Positions 33,852 through 43,058 are shown, counted from the first letter of the stretch. The stretch: 64,000 nucleotides of DNA from an uncultured Bacteroidales bacterium (GCA_934725015.1 CAKVAS010000004.1:62001-126000); one strand, 5' to 3'. Notes: generated from the letters alone by a model not told the origin. Numbers and translations are program-made.

Positions 33852-35204
33852 CTACAGCAGCCCGGTCATATACAGCGGCAGATAGACAATCCCGTCATCG
33901 GACTTAAGGTCGGCTGTGTGCAGCACATAGGGGACGGAAAGATAGTCGCCGTACTTTGCCATGCATTTCTTGAGCGACGTGAGAGTGTATCTGCTTGTGG
34001 ATTTCACTTCTATCGGTGAAATGTTATGTTTCGCAGTGATGGTGTCCTTGGCAATCAGAAAGTCCAGTTCCATCCTTTCTGACGCATCGTCCTTATTATA
34101 TTTGGAAAAGAAATATAGCTTATGCCCGGCGGAGCGAAGCATCTGAGCCACGATGTTTTCAATCACCATACCGCCGTTAAACTCCAGCTTGTCCGTAAGG
34201 AGTCTGTTATATAGATTTTCGGCAACGATGGTGTTTTCGTTGAATGCATGGCTTATAAGCAGGCCGGTGTCGGCCATATAGCATTTCAGCGTGGTGTCGT
34301 CGGTATTCAGACCGAGTCCGATGCTGGGCTCTGTAGTGTTGTAGGCCATATTCACAATCATCGCGTCGGACAGCCAGAAAAACGAGGTTTCATAGTCCCG
34401 CATCCTTGCGCCTTCGGTGAGAGCCTTCAGCATAAACTTCTTCTCGTGTCTCTGGAGCTGAGAAGGGATGGTGTCAAAGACCTTGGTGACCTTTGATGCG
34501 TATGTGGAGGCATATTTCTGTATATCATTGCGATAGAGAGTCAGAATCTGACGTTTTATGTGATCGGCTTTCCTGAAATCCCGCGTCTCCGCATATTTCG
34601 CAACCGCCTGCGGCATTCCGCCGACAATCAGATACTGTCTGAAATAGTCCATCGCTTTGCGGTGCATCACCTGCCCCATCTCATGCCGGGTCTCGAAGTT
34701 CCTGCGGACAAGGGGCATGAGCGTCTCGTTGTCCATAGCCCAGAGAAATTCCTCAAAGTCCATGGGGAACATCAGGATTTCCTCCTCTTCCGACGGTATC
34801 ATTATATTTTCCACATTCTTCTTTATTGAGACCAGCGACCCCGTCTCTATGTAGTCGTAGCGCCCGTCTTCCACCAGATATTTGATAGCCGCGCGCGCCC
34901 TCGGATAGAGCTGCACCTCGTCGAAGATTATCACCGACTCACGCGGGTAGAGCGTGGTGTTGGCATAGCTGCTCAGATACATGAAGAATGTGTCCAGGTC
35001 ATCCAGGTAGGTGTCGAAGAGTGATCTGACATCATTCCCGACTTTGTTGAAGTCAATCAGAATGTGACTCCTGTATTCGTTCCGTGCGAACTCCTTGGCG
35101 ATGTAGCTTTTGCCGACACGCCTCGCCCCGTTGATGAGGGCAGCGCTTTCCCCGTTCTTTTCTTCTTTCCATTTCAGAAGACTGTCGTATGCCTTTCTTT
35201 TCAT
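33852..35204 (-). CDS. AAA_14/DUF4143 ATPase
   Basis: 450 residues. Walker A GARRVGKS at about 27-34, Walker B SVIIFDEVQ, ETGSLVSI sensor, LIVGGMPQAV, and C-terminal RMELDFLIAKDTITAKHN followed by PIEVKST (E-x-D ... E-x-K). Close paralogue of the gene at 6189-7523: both share an ETGSL segment, SEEE/SEED after NI(M/T)IP, and a YMTxLL end. Start ATG 35204 (MKRKAYDSLLKWKEEKNG). The leader carries the iterons at 35213-35328. Role unknown. Confidence 0.88.
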   Translation of the reverse strand: MKRKAYDSLLKWKEEKNGESAALINGARRVGKSYIAKEFARNEYRSHILIDFNKVGNDVRSLFDTYLDDLDTFFMYLSSYANTTLYPRESVIIFDEVQLYPRARAAIKYLVEDGRYDYIETGSLVSIKKNVENIMIPSEEEEILMFPMDFEEFLWAMDNETLMPLVRRNFETRHEMGQVMHRKAMDYFRQYLIVGGMPQAVAKYAETRDFRKADHIKRQILTLYRNDIQKYASTYASKVTKVFDTIPSQLQRHEKKFMLKALTEGARMRDYETSFFWLSDAMIVNMAYNTTEPSIGLGLNTDDTTLKCYMADTGLLISHAFNENTIVAENLYNRLLTDKLEFNGGMVIENIVAQMLRSAGHKLYFFSKYNKDDASERMELDFLIAKDTITAKHNISPIEVKSTSRYTLTSLKKCMAKYGDYLSVPYVLHTADLKSDDGIVYLPLYMTGLL

Positions 35205-35212
35205 GCTTTTTG

Positions 35213-35328
35213 CACCTATCCGCGATTATTAAAATCCATGTTTTACACCTATCCGCGATTATCGAAACTCGAATTTCACACCTATCCGCGATTAAGTCCG
35301 ACTGCAAAATTACACTAATCCGCGATTA
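35213..35328. repeat. four iterons CACCTATCCGCGATTA, 33-34 bp apart
   Basis: Copies begin at 35213, 35246, 35279 and 35313 (the last reads CACTAATCCGCGATTA). The intervening 17-18 bp are unrelated. Three copies lie downstream of the -7 box at 35305-35312, i.e. in the leader of the ATPase mRNA, where the minus strand reads in frame as repeated IIADRCK. Confidence 0.85.
35305..35312 (-). promoter_or_regulatory. -7 box of ATPase gene 33852-35204
   Basis: The minus strand reads TAATTTTG (TAnnTTTG). It lies between the third and fourth iteron and implies a leader of about 93 nt. Confidence 0.5.
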
Positions 35329-35407
35329 TTGTCAAGAGTATCTGCTTTTATCTGTCAAAATTTGCCTGTTTTTGACAGATGGCAGGTCTTCTGTCAAATC
35401 TTTTCGG

Positions 35408-36529
35408 TTACCAGAAGAAGCTGCTGCCGAAGGCGAGGAGGAGGGAGTGGTTTAGGGGGAGCATGAGGTTGTACTCGGTGTGGAGCTTCAGGCGGAAGTT
35501 GCAGCCTAGGCGGATGCCTAAGGAGCCGCCGCAGAGGAACTCGCCGTAGCCCTTGCTTATCAGCGGCTTCATGGCCTCGGGACAGCGCGGGCTTCGATAG
35601 CCTCCTCCGACCAGAGCGCCGGCCTCGACATAGAGGACCTTGGCAAAGGGCCAGTTGAAGACGGCCCCGGCGAGGTAGTCGTAGAAATTGGCGGTCAGGC
35701 CGAGTTCAGAGGCGGTTTCGGAGGCGGTGTCACGGTCGCGCAGGGAGTTGATGCCGAGGCGGATGCGGGCGGAGACCCTGGGATGGAGCGGGATGTCGGC
35801 CTGGATGGCGGCGAGACCTCCCGACAGGCGGCCGTGGGAGCCTATGCCGTAGCGGTGCCCGTAGAGTGACTCAAGGGAACAATAGCTCAGCGACCTGTCC
35901 TCGTCGAACTGGAGCGGCTCCCATGCGTCGGAGATGTTCTTCTTCTTGAAAATCGCGTCGTTGATCAGGTAGCCCAGTTCAACCGAGCCGACGCCTATGA
36001 GCGCGCCTCCGAGAATGTCGGTGTGCCAATGCCTGTGGTTCATTATCCTTGATGCTCCGGTTATGGTCGCCGCGGCATAGCCCGCGAAACTTATCCACGG
36101 GGAGCGCCAGCCGTACTCCTTGTGAAGCATCGTCGCGCACATGAACGCCGTCGCGGTGTGTCCCGACGGGAATGAATTGCGGGTGCTCTCATCCGGACGC
36201 AGCCGTCTGACGCTGTACTTTATCCCATTTACGGCAATGGCCATGATTCCGGCGGAGAACGCCTCCGCGCTGAGCCAATGACCCCATCCGGCGTTTCTTC
36301 CTTCCACTCCGCAGGCACGCATGACCACCATCGCCGCGGCGGGGGACAGCTGGAGGTAGTCGTCGTAGCTGTATCTGAACGTCGGGATGTCATTCAGCCT
36401 TATGTTCCGGATGTCATTGTCCCAGTCGATTCTCTCTCCAAGAGTCTGCGCGGACATATAAACTCTGCCCCCCCCGAACGGGAAAATCCCGAGAAGGAAA
36501 ACGAATGTCAAAAATGTCAGCCTTTTCAT
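35408..36529 (-). CDS. PAP2-family phosphatase with C-terminal outer-membrane-like domain
   Basis: 373 residues with a signal peptide. The PAP2 motifs are KYSVRRLRPD, PSGHTA and SRIMNHRHWHTDIL, spread over residues about 120-195. A C-terminal part of about 150 residues is rich in beta strands (GGLAAIQADIPLHPRVSARI, SLGIRLGCNFRLKLHTEYNL, ending LLLAFGSSFFW), like an outer-membrane barrel. It would dephosphorylate a lipid phosphate, perhaps undecaprenyl pyrophosphate. It lies 7 nt after rodA in the cell-shape operon. An eight-G run (on the coding strand, near residue 20) lies in the signal-peptide region. Confidence 0.82.
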   Translation of the reverse strand: MKRLTFLTFVFLLGIFPFGGGRVYMSAQTLGERIDWDNDIRNIRLNDIPTFRYSYDDYLQLSPAAAMVVMRACGVEGRNAGWGHWLSAEAFSAGIMAIAVNGIKYSVRRLRPDESTRNSFPSGHTATAFMCATMLHKEYGWRSPWISFAGYAAATITGASRIMNHRHWHTDILGGALIGVGSVELGYLINDAIFKKKNISDAWEPLQFDEDRSLSYCSLESLYGHRYGIGSHGRLSGGLAAIQADIPLHPRVSARIRLGINSLRDRDTASETASELGLTANFYDYLAGAVFNWPFAKVLYVEAGALVGGGYRSPRCPEAMKPLISKGYGEFLCGGSLGIRLGCNFRLKLHTEYNLMLPLNHSLLLAFGSSFFW

Positions 36530-36536
36530 AAACCCG

Positions 36537-38009
36537 CTAAAAATATTTCCTCTCGTTTTTGTCCAACGCCATGAAAATGAAGAACATCAGTGAGAACGAC
36601 AGCAGGGACGAGCCTCCGTAGCTTATGAACGGGAGCGGGATTCCGATTACGGGCATGAGGCCTATGGTCATTCCGACATTGATGAAAAGGTGCATGAATA
36701 TGCAGCCGGCGAAGCAGTATCCGTAAATCCTCGTGAATCCCTCGCGGCTGTGCTCGGCGTCGCTGACGATTCTCCAGATCATCAGGGCGTAGAGCAGAAT
36801 GACGGCCACCGAGCCGAGGAATCCCCACTCCTCGCCCACGGTGCAGAAGATGAAGTCGGTGCTCTGCTCGGGGACGAACCCGTAGGTTGTCTGAGTACCC
36901 TGGAGATAGCCCTTGCCGGCGAAGCCTCCCGAGCCGATGGCAATCATGGACTGGTTCACGTTGTAGCCCACGCCGGCAGGGTCGTCCTTCAGTCCGAGAA
37001 GAACCTCGATTCGGCTGCGCTGGTGGTCCTGAAGTATGTTGTTGAAGATGAAATCGACGGAATAGGTGAAGGCTATGCCGGCAAGCAGCGCTCCGACGGC
37101 GATGTAGGTGTAGAAATGCCTGTTGCGGAAAGCGGAGCGGAGCGCGAACGGCACGGCGATGAGTATGGTGAGGAACAGCAGATAGACAGGGCGGACTTTC
37201 ATGAATAATGAATCCGGGTTGCCGACGGCCTGCGCAATCCTGTCGAGAACCGTCGGGACGAATGCGAAGAGCAGCGTCACCGGGATTCCGACGAACAGGA
37301 GGAGCTTTGTCTTTCCGGCCTTGAGTGCGATGTACGCCGCCACGACGACGGAGAGCGCGAGTATGGCCGCGTAGGGGCTGACCATGAGGGTGAGGATGAA
37401 TATGAGTATGGCCATCCCCGCCGTCACGATGAACCAGCCCGAGAGCCCTTCGCGGTAGAGCATGAATATGAACCCGCAATAGACGAGCGCTGAGCCGGTT
37501 TCCTTCTGCGCCACTATTATGGCCATCGGGAGGAGTATGATTGCCGCCGTGAGCAGAAAGTCCTTCGTCTTGTTTATCCTGTAATCCACCTGGCTCATGA
37601 GCGTGGCGAGCATCAGCGACGTCGTTGTCTTGGACAGCTCCGCCGGCTGGAAGCTTACCGGGCCGAGCGAGAACCAGGAACGCGAGCCGTTGACGTCGTG
37701 GCTGAGAAAAATCACCGCAACGAGCAGCCCGAGCATCAGAATGTAGAGCGGCAGCGAGAATCCCTCATATATCCTCGGAGGAATCACGAACAGGACCAAC
37801 GCGCCGACGCCGAGCGAAATAAGCAGCCAGATAATCTGTTTCCCGCTGCGCAGCGACGGGTCGAAGATGTTGCCTCCATCGACCGAGTGGACCGAGGCGT
37901 AGATGTTCAGGATGCCGACTGCCACGAGCGCGAAATAGCAGCCTAACAGCCACCAGTCGATGGTCTTCGCGAAGCTGCGCCTGTTTGTCCTTGTGTCGTA
38001 GAGTCCCAT
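36537..38009 (-). CDS. rodA: RodA, SEDS peptidoglycan glycosyltransferase
   Basis: 490 residues. SEDS-family glycan polymerase that works with PBP2 in the elongasome. Signature segments are GSRSWFSLGPVSFQPAELSK and near the C-terminus IGIPLPFISYGGSSL. Many hydrophobic helices, with an enlarged loop of about 60 residues near the middle (ALRSAFRNRHF to LQDHQRSRIEVL). It follows mrdA by 5 nt. Confidence 0.95.
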   Translation of the reverse strand: MGLYDTRTNRRSFAKTIDWWLLGCYFALVAVGILNIYASVHSVDGGNIFDPSLRSGKQIIWLLISLGVGALVLFVIPPRIYEGFSLPLYILMLGLLVAVIFLSHDVNGSRSWFSLGPVSFQPAELSKTTTSLMLATLMSQVDYRINKTKDFLLTAAIILLPMAIIVAQKETGSALVYCGFIFMLYREGLSGWFIVTAGMAILIFILTLMVSPYAAILALSVVVAAYIALKAGKTKLLLFVGIPVTLLFAFVPTVLDRIAQAVGNPDSLFMKVRPVYLLFLTILIAVPFALRSAFRNRHFYTYIAVGALLAGIAFTYSVDFIFNNILQDHQRSRIEVLLGLKDDPAGVGYNVNQSMIAIGSGGFAGKGYLQGTQTTYGFVPEQSTDFIFCTVGEEWGFLGSVAVILLYALMIWRIVSDAEHSREGFTRIYGYCFAGCIFMHLFINVGMTIGLMPVIGIPLPFISYGGSSLLSFSLMFFIFMALDKNERKYF

Positions 38010-38014
38010 GTCTG

Positions 38015-39856
38015 TCAGTCCTTCTTTACCTTATGCATCAGGTCTCCGGAGAGAACCCTCTGCTCCAGCGGCCTGCGGGATTCCGAAATCTCCCCGTTGA
38101 GATACTTTTCAACTAAAAGCGACGCTATGGGAGCCGCCCATGTCGCGCCGAACCCTCCGTTCTCCACATAGGCCGCCACCGCAATCTTCGGATTGTCCTT
38201 AGGGGCGAAGCAGATGAACACCGAGTTGTCGTCTCCGCGAGGGTTCTGCGCCGTTCCGGTCTTGCCGCATATTTCCAGTCCCGGAACCGCCGCCACGCTC
38301 GCCGTTCCCCCGGAGCCGTAGCCGCTGTTCACGGCGCGGTACATTCCGTTGATGACCTTCGGGAAATGAACCGTATCGACCTTGGTGTAGTGCCGCACCC
38401 GGTACTTGTCGTCAATCTTGTGGTTTTCCGAGTCCTTTATTATGTGGGGGATGTAGTAGTACCCCCTGTTGGCCACCGTGGCGCAGAGGTTCGCGAGGTG
38501 GAGCGGCGTGCAGCCGAGCTCGCCCTGCCCGATGGACAGCGAGATGACCGTGAGCGACTTCCATCCGCCCTTGCGGTAGCGCTTGTCGTAGTATTTTGAA
38601 TCCGGCACGAATCCCCCGAGCTCCGACGGGAAGTCGCTGCCGAGCTTCTGCCCGAAACCGAAGCTCTTCACGTAGGCGTTCCATGCGTCCAGTCCCTCGG
38701 CGACATTGTCGTAGCGTCTGTTGTCGAGTATGTCCCGGAGCACATAGCAGTAGTAGGCGTTGCAGGACATCATGATGGACTCCTCAAGGTTGAGCGGAGA
38801 CTTGTGCACGTGGCAGCCGAGCTTGTTCCTTCCGAAGTGGTAGCCCCTGCTGCACGGGTGCGTGGTGGCCGGGGTGACCACCCCCTCCTGAAGCCCTATC
38901 AGGGCGTTCACGAGCTTGAACACGGAGCCCGGAGGATAGGGAGCCTGCACGGCGCGGTTGAACATCGGCTTGTAGGGGTTGCCGAGAATCTCGGCGTAGT
39001 GGTTGCCTATGTCCGCGAGCATATCCACGTCTATTCCGGGGCTCGACACCATCGTGAGAATCTCCCCGGTCGATGGCTCGATTGCCACCAGCGAGCCCAC
39101 CTTGCGGTTCATGAGCGTCTGGCCGTAGTGCTGGAGCTCCGCGTCTATGGTCGTGGTGATGTCGTTGCCCGGCACAGCCTCCCGGTCCATCTCGCCGTCC
39201 CTGAAGCGCGTCTGGATGCGGTTGCTGGAGTTGCGCAGGTAGATGTTGTAGCCCTTCTGCCCGCGAAGCTCCTCCTCCATGGCCGCCTCTATTCCCGTCT
39301 TGCCGGCATAGTCGCCGCTGCGGTACTCGTCCGGATGCCTCTTCAGAAAGTCCGCATCGACTTCGGACACATACCCGAGAAGGTTTCCTCCGGCGTTGTA
39401 CGGATACTCCCTTACGCTTCTGGCCTGCCCCCTGAATCCCGGGAACCTGTACTCGACCTCCGCGAACTTCATGTACCTTTCCGGAGGCAGCTGCTTGAGA
39501 AAGGGGAGCGTCTGCCAGCCGATTCTTGTCCTGAACTTCCGGTATTCGGCCATCTTCTCCCTCACGAAGGCCGTGTCTATGTCGAGCACGGCGCAGAACG
39601 CGAGCGTGTCGAATTCCGTGACCTCGCGAGGAGTGACGAGAAGGTCATAGACCACCTTGTTGCCGACGAGAATCCTGTCGTTGCGGTCGTGGATGATGCC
39701 TCGTGTGGGATATATCGTGGAATAGACCATCGAATTGTTCGACGAGTCAATCTTGTAGCGGTCGTCGATTATCTGGATTACGAAAAGCCGGACCATGAGG
39801 ACGAGCACCGCCGTCCCCAGCCCGATCATCAGCTTATTCTTCCTGTCCAAGACCAT
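38015..39856 (-). CDS. mrdA: penicillin-binding protein 2
   Basis: 613 residues. Transpeptidase of the elongation machinery. One N-terminal transmembrane helix (GLGTAVLVLMVRLFVIQII), a dimerisation/pedestal domain, and a transpeptidase domain with the SxxK serine in YPPGSVFKLVN (around residue 310), a SxN-like SCNAYYCY, and KTG in EICGKTGTAQNP. It precedes rodA by 5 nt and follows mreD by 3 nt. Confidence 0.95.
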   Translation of the reverse strand: MVLDRKNKLMIGLGTAVLVLMVRLFVIQIIDDRYKIDSSNNSMVYSTIYPTRGIIHDRNDRILVGNKVVYDLLVTPREVTEFDTLAFCAVLDIDTAFVREKMAEYRKFRTRIGWQTLPFLKQLPPERYMKFAEVEYRFPGFRGQARSVREYPYNAGGNLLGYVSEVDADFLKRHPDEYRSGDYAGKTGIEAAMEEELRGQKGYNIYLRNSSNRIQTRFRDGEMDREAVPGNDITTTIDAELQHYGQTLMNRKVGSLVAIEPSTGEILTMVSSPGIDVDMLADIGNHYAEILGNPYKPMFNRAVQAPYPPGSVFKLVNALIGLQEGVVTPATTHPCSRGYHFGRNKLGCHVHKSPLNLEESIMMSCNAYYCYVLRDILDNRRYDNVAEGLDAWNAYVKSFGFGQKLGSDFPSELGGFVPDSKYYDKRYRKGGWKSLTVISLSIGQGELGCTPLHLANLCATVANRGYYYIPHIIKDSENHKIDDKYRVRHYTKVDTVHFPKVINGMYRAVNSGYGSGGTASVAAVPGLEICGKTGTAQNPRGDDNSVFICFAPKDNPKIAVAAYVENGGFGATWAAPIASLLVEKYLNGEISESRRPLEQRVLSGDLMHKVKKD

Positions 39857-39859
39857 AGC

Positions 39860-40381
39860 CTAATCCCTCGTGTTTTGGCTTGAGAATATGTGGATTACGA
39901 TTGCGGCGGGAAGGAGGCTTGCCGCGAGGGAGCACCCGAAGCGGGCAGCCGTGAACCCGAGCGACCGTTCCCCGGCGCCGTCGAGAACCACATAGACGAG
40001 CAGAAAGACTGCCGTGGCCACGGTGACCAGCGCGAGCATCCTCAGCCATCCGCTCTTCACGACTGAAAGCGCCTCCGTCCTCACGACCGTGTCCTCGCCG
40101 ATGAACAGCCTCACGAGAGGCTTCTGAACGAGGGCGACCGGCACGAGCGCGGCCATGTTCAGCCCTGGCACCCCGTCCGAAAGCCAATCGACGGCGAAGC
40201 CTGCTGCGAAGGCAATCAGCATCGAGACTTCCGTCCTCGTGTAGAGAGGGAGGAACATGACAAGAGCCGGCAGCATGGTCACCGTCACCATCGGGCCGAG
40301 GAAGATGCAGTCGCAGATGACAATCTGGCACACGACCAGAAGAATCCATGTGGCTATGAATTTCGTGTCGGTCCTGACCAT
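39860..40381 (-). CDS. mreD: rod-shape-determining protein MreD
   Basis: 173 residues, five or six hydrophobic segments (WILLVVCQIVICDCIFLGP and following), no soluble domain. MreD proteins are poorly conserved; the call rests on length, membrane profile and position between mreC (1-nt gap) and mrdA (3-nt gap). Confidence 0.85.
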   Translation of the reverse strand: MVRTDTKFIATWILLVVCQIVICDCIFLGPMVTVTMLPALVMFLPLYTRTEVSMLIAFAAGFAVDWLSDGVPGLNMAALVPVALVQKPLVRLFIGEDTVVRTEALSVVKSGWLRMLALVTVATAVFLLVYVVLDGAGERSLGFTAARFGCSLAASLLPAAIVIHIFSSQNTRD

Positions 40382-40382
40382 A

Positions 40383-41201
40383 TCACCTGTCCTCCTTTTC
40401 CAATGATTCCAATTCCTCCGCGTCCGGATTGCTCACAATCGTGACGTGCTTGAGGCTGCTGAATTCCTCGAACAGCCTGACTTCAAGATTGTAGGTCGCC
40501 CCGTCCTTGAGCTTCGAGCCCACCGTCACCCCGAGCGGGATGTCCCTCGGGAATATGGCGGAGAAGCCGCTGGTATAGACCGTGTCCCCGAGGCCTTCCA
40601 CGAGGTGGTGGGGGATTTCCTCAAGCACGGCGTTCCGGAAGCCGTCCCAGCTCATCGGCCCCACGGGACCTTCCTTCCCGAGCCTCGCGCTGACGCTCAT
40701 CTTGTAGTTGCGGAAGCTGATTCCGTAGCTGTAGTGCGCGCTCACGTTCTCGACGATTCCGACGACCCCCTTTTCGGTGATGACCCCGGCGCCTTCGAGA
40801 ATCCCGTCCTCGGCGCCCTTGTCGAGGATGATGTAGTTGTGCTGGCGGTTGTCGCTGAGCTTCACGATTTCCGCAGGGGTGAAGCGGAACCTCCCGTTGG
40901 CTCCCCGGATGTCCTCCCTGACCTCAATCCCCGCTGCCGCGACATTGTCCTCAAGGCAGCGCAGGCGGGCGGCGAGCCTCGCGTTCTCGGCCGCGAGCGA
41001 GTCGTTTTTGGCGGACAGGGCAAAATACCCCCTCACCTTCTCTCCTCCGCTCCAGAGCACGGACATGACGCTGTGCCCGGCGTTCGAGAGCCAGCTTCTC
41101 TGGAGCTCGCTGCCGTAATGCAGAACGGCAATCGCAGCCGCCTCCAGAACAAGGAAGACGACTGCGGTCACTAATCCTGATATGGGACTGCGCTTCTGCA
41201 T
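40383..41201 (-). CDS. mreC: rod-shape-determining protein MreC
   Basis: 272 residues. Short cytoplasmic tail, one TM helix (LVTAVVFLVLEAAAIAVLHYG), a coiled-coil (KNDSLAAENARLAARLRCLED) and two beta domains (NYIILDKGAEDGI, GAGVITEKGVVGIVENV, YTSGFSAIFPRDIPLG) matching MreC. It stimulates PBP2-RodA in the elongasome. It lies 13 nt after mreB. Confidence 0.93.
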   Translation of the reverse strand: MQKRSPISGLVTAVVFLVLEAAAIAVLHYGSELQRSWLSNAGHSVMSVLWSGGEKVRGYFALSAKNDSLAAENARLAARLRCLEDNVAAAGIEVREDIRGANGRFRFTPAEIVKLSDNRQHNYIILDKGAEDGILEGAGVITEKGVVGIVENVSAHYSYGISFRNYKMSVSARLGKEGPVGPMSWDGFRNAVLEEIPHHLVEGLGDTVYTSGFSAIFPRDIPLGVTVGSKLKDGATYNLEVRLFEEFSSLKHVTIVSNPDAEELESLEKEDR

Positions 41202-41214
41202 TCCGGACTCCCCG

Positions 41215-42237
41215 CTATCTCATGAGGAACGAGTAGTCGTCAGTGTGCTTGAGCGCGGTGCAGGTTCCGCGTGCCACGGCCCTGAGCGGGTCTTCCGCGA
41301 CATGGAACTGGATGTTCACCTTGTCGCTCAGACGCTTCGCGAGTCCCCTGAGCAGCGCTCCGCCGCCTGAGAGGTAAATCCCGCCCTCGACTATGTCGGA
41401 GTAGAGCTCCGGAGGAGTCTGCTCAAGGACGTGCAGCACTCCGGCCTCGATTCTCGCGATGGACTTGTCGAGACAGGTTGCGATTTCCTGATAGGTCACC
41501 GTCGCCTCCACAGGGTGCGCCGTCATGAGGTTAGGCCCGTTCACCTTCATCGGCTCCGGCTCTTCCTCAAGCTTGGTGAGCACCGAGCCGACGCGAATCT
41601 TTATCTGCTCCGCCGTGCCTTCGCCGACCTTGATGTTGTGCTGCTGGCGCATGAACTGCATGATGTCCCCGGTGAGCACGTCGCCCGCCACCTTGATGCT
41701 GTCCTGCACCACGATTCCGCCGAGCGAAATCACCGCAATCTCGGTCGTTCCGCCTCCGATATCGACAATCATGTTGCCCCGTGCCGCCTGCACGTCAAGG
41801 CCGATTCCGACCGCCGCGGCCATAGGCTCGTAAATCAGGTAGAGATCCCTTCCGCCCGCGTGCTCGGACGAGTCGCGCACGGCCCTCTTCTCCACCTCCG
41901 TACTTCCCGAAGGTATGCCGACGACCATCTTGATGTTCGGCTGGAAGAGCGACTTGCGCGTGCTGTTAATCTGCTTGATGAACCCCCTTATCATCATCTC
42001 CGCCGCGTCGAAGTCCGCAATCACTCCGTCCTTCAGCGGCCTGACGGTCTTGATTTTCGGGTTTTCCTTTCCCTGCATCGTCTTTGCCTTCTGTCCCAGC
42101 GCGATGGGCTTCCCGGTCACGATGTCGATAGCCACGATGCTCGGTTCGTCCAGCACAATCTTGTCGTTCTGGAATATGACGGTGTTCGCCGTCCCGAGGT
42201 CAATCGCAAGTTCCTGCGTCAAAAATGAAAAAGCCAT
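41215..42237 (-). CDS. mreB: rod-shape-determining protein MreB
   Basis: 340 residues. Bacterial actin with the phosphate-1 motif IDLGTANT, phosphate-2 VDIGGGTTEIAV and the adenosine motif YLSGGGALLRGL. It positions the elongation machinery. First gene of the set mreB-mreC-mreD-mrdA-rodA-PAP2 (all gaps 13 nt or less). Divergent from ispD, with a 107-bp AT-rich intergenic region. Confidence 0.97.
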   Translation of the reverse strand: MAFSFLTQELAIDLGTANTVIFQNDKIVLDEPSIVAIDIVTGKPIALGQKAKTMQGKENPKIKTVRPLKDGVIADFDAAEMMIRGFIKQINSTRKSLFQPNIKMVVGIPSGSTEVEKRAVRDSSEHAGGRDLYLIYEPMAAAVGIGLDVQAARGNMIVDIGGGTTEIAVISLGGIVVQDSIKVAGDVLTGDIMQFMRQQHNIKVGEGTAEQIKIRVGSVLTKLEEEPEPMKVNGPNLMTAHPVEATVTYQEIATCLDKSIARIEAGVLHVLEQTPPELYSDIVEGGIYLSGGGALLRGLAKRLSDKVNIQFHVAEDPLRAVARGTCTALKHTDDYSFLMR

Positions 42238-42344
42238 ATTATGTTTCGTTTATATTCGATGTCGTCAAGAAATCTTCAATTTTCCAAAAATCTTGTAAAA
42301 TTAGGCAAAAAAACTCATATTTGCGAATATTCATCGAATATAAT

Positions 42345-43058
42345 ATGAACGAAAGAAGAAAATATCTCGTCGTCGTCGCCGGAGGACGCGGGCTCAGGAT
42401 GGGCGCGGAACTGCCGAAGCAGTTTCTCGGGATAGGGGAACGCTCCGTCCTGCACCGCACGATTGACCGCTTCGCCGCGGCCTGTCCGGACATACGGGTG
42501 GTCACGGTGATGAACTCCGATTATGTTGATTTCTGGAAGGAATATTGCCTCGGTTCGGCCATGGTTGTGCCGCAGACAATCGTCAGAGGCGGGATGACCC
42601 GTTTCCATTCGGTGAAGAACGCGCTCGCGAAGATCCCCGACGGAGCTCTCGTCGCAGTCCACGACGGCGTGCGCCCGTTCGTTTCGGAGAAACTGATAAG
42701 GGATATGTTCGCACGCGCTGAGGCTGTCCCGGCGCTGGTTCCGGTCATCCCCGCAGTTGATACGATGCGGGCTCTCTCGAATACGAAGGACGCTTCCGGC
42801 CGGGAAATTCTGGAAAGCCTTGACATTCAGCTCGACCGCTCGCTCCTATATGCCGTCCAGACCCCGCAGATGTTCCGTTCCGAGATCCTCAAGGCCGCAT
42901 ATTCCCAGCCCTACGACCCCTCCTTCACCGACGACGCCTCGGTCGTGGAGCGCTCCGGCGTGAGGCTCTCCTTCATTCAGGGCGAGCGCCTGAACTTCAA
43001 AATCACGACAAAGGAAGACCTCCTCCTCGCCCGCGCAGTTTTCAATCTTTCCAAGTAA
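42345..43058 (+). CDS. ispD: 2-C-methyl-D-erythritol 4-phosphate cytidylyltransferase
   Basis: 237 residues from ATG 42345 (MNERRKYLVVVAGGRGLRMG). It makes CDP-methylerythritol from MEP and CTP in the non-mevalonate isoprenoid pathway. Nucleotide-binding loop VAGGRGLRMGAELPKQFL, the RxxSV-type GGMTRFHSVKNAL, HDGVRPFVS, and the C-terminal GERLNFKITTKEDL. The frame is open 40 codons upstream but ATG 42345 fits the family start. The alternative NTP-transferase TarI is less likely, given no partner gene. Confidence 0.92.
   Translation: MNERRKYLVVVAGGRGLRMGAELPKQFLGIGERSVLHRTIDRFAAACPDIRVVTVMNSDYVDFWKEYCLGSAMVVPQTIVRGGMTRFHSVKNALAKIPDGALVAVHDGVRPFVSEKLIRDMFARAEAVPALVPVIPAVDTMRALSNTKDASGREILESLDIQLDRSLLYAVQTPQMFRSEILKAAYSQPYDPSFTDDASVVERSGVRLSFIQGERLNFKITTKEDLLLARAVFNLSK

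Noticed and set aside
35213..35328. CRISPR array (four 16-bp repeats with 17-18-bp gaps)
   Set aside because: Repeats are too short, spacers too short, the last repeat is imperfect, there is no cas gene, and the same spacing occurs at other ATPase promoters with other sequences.
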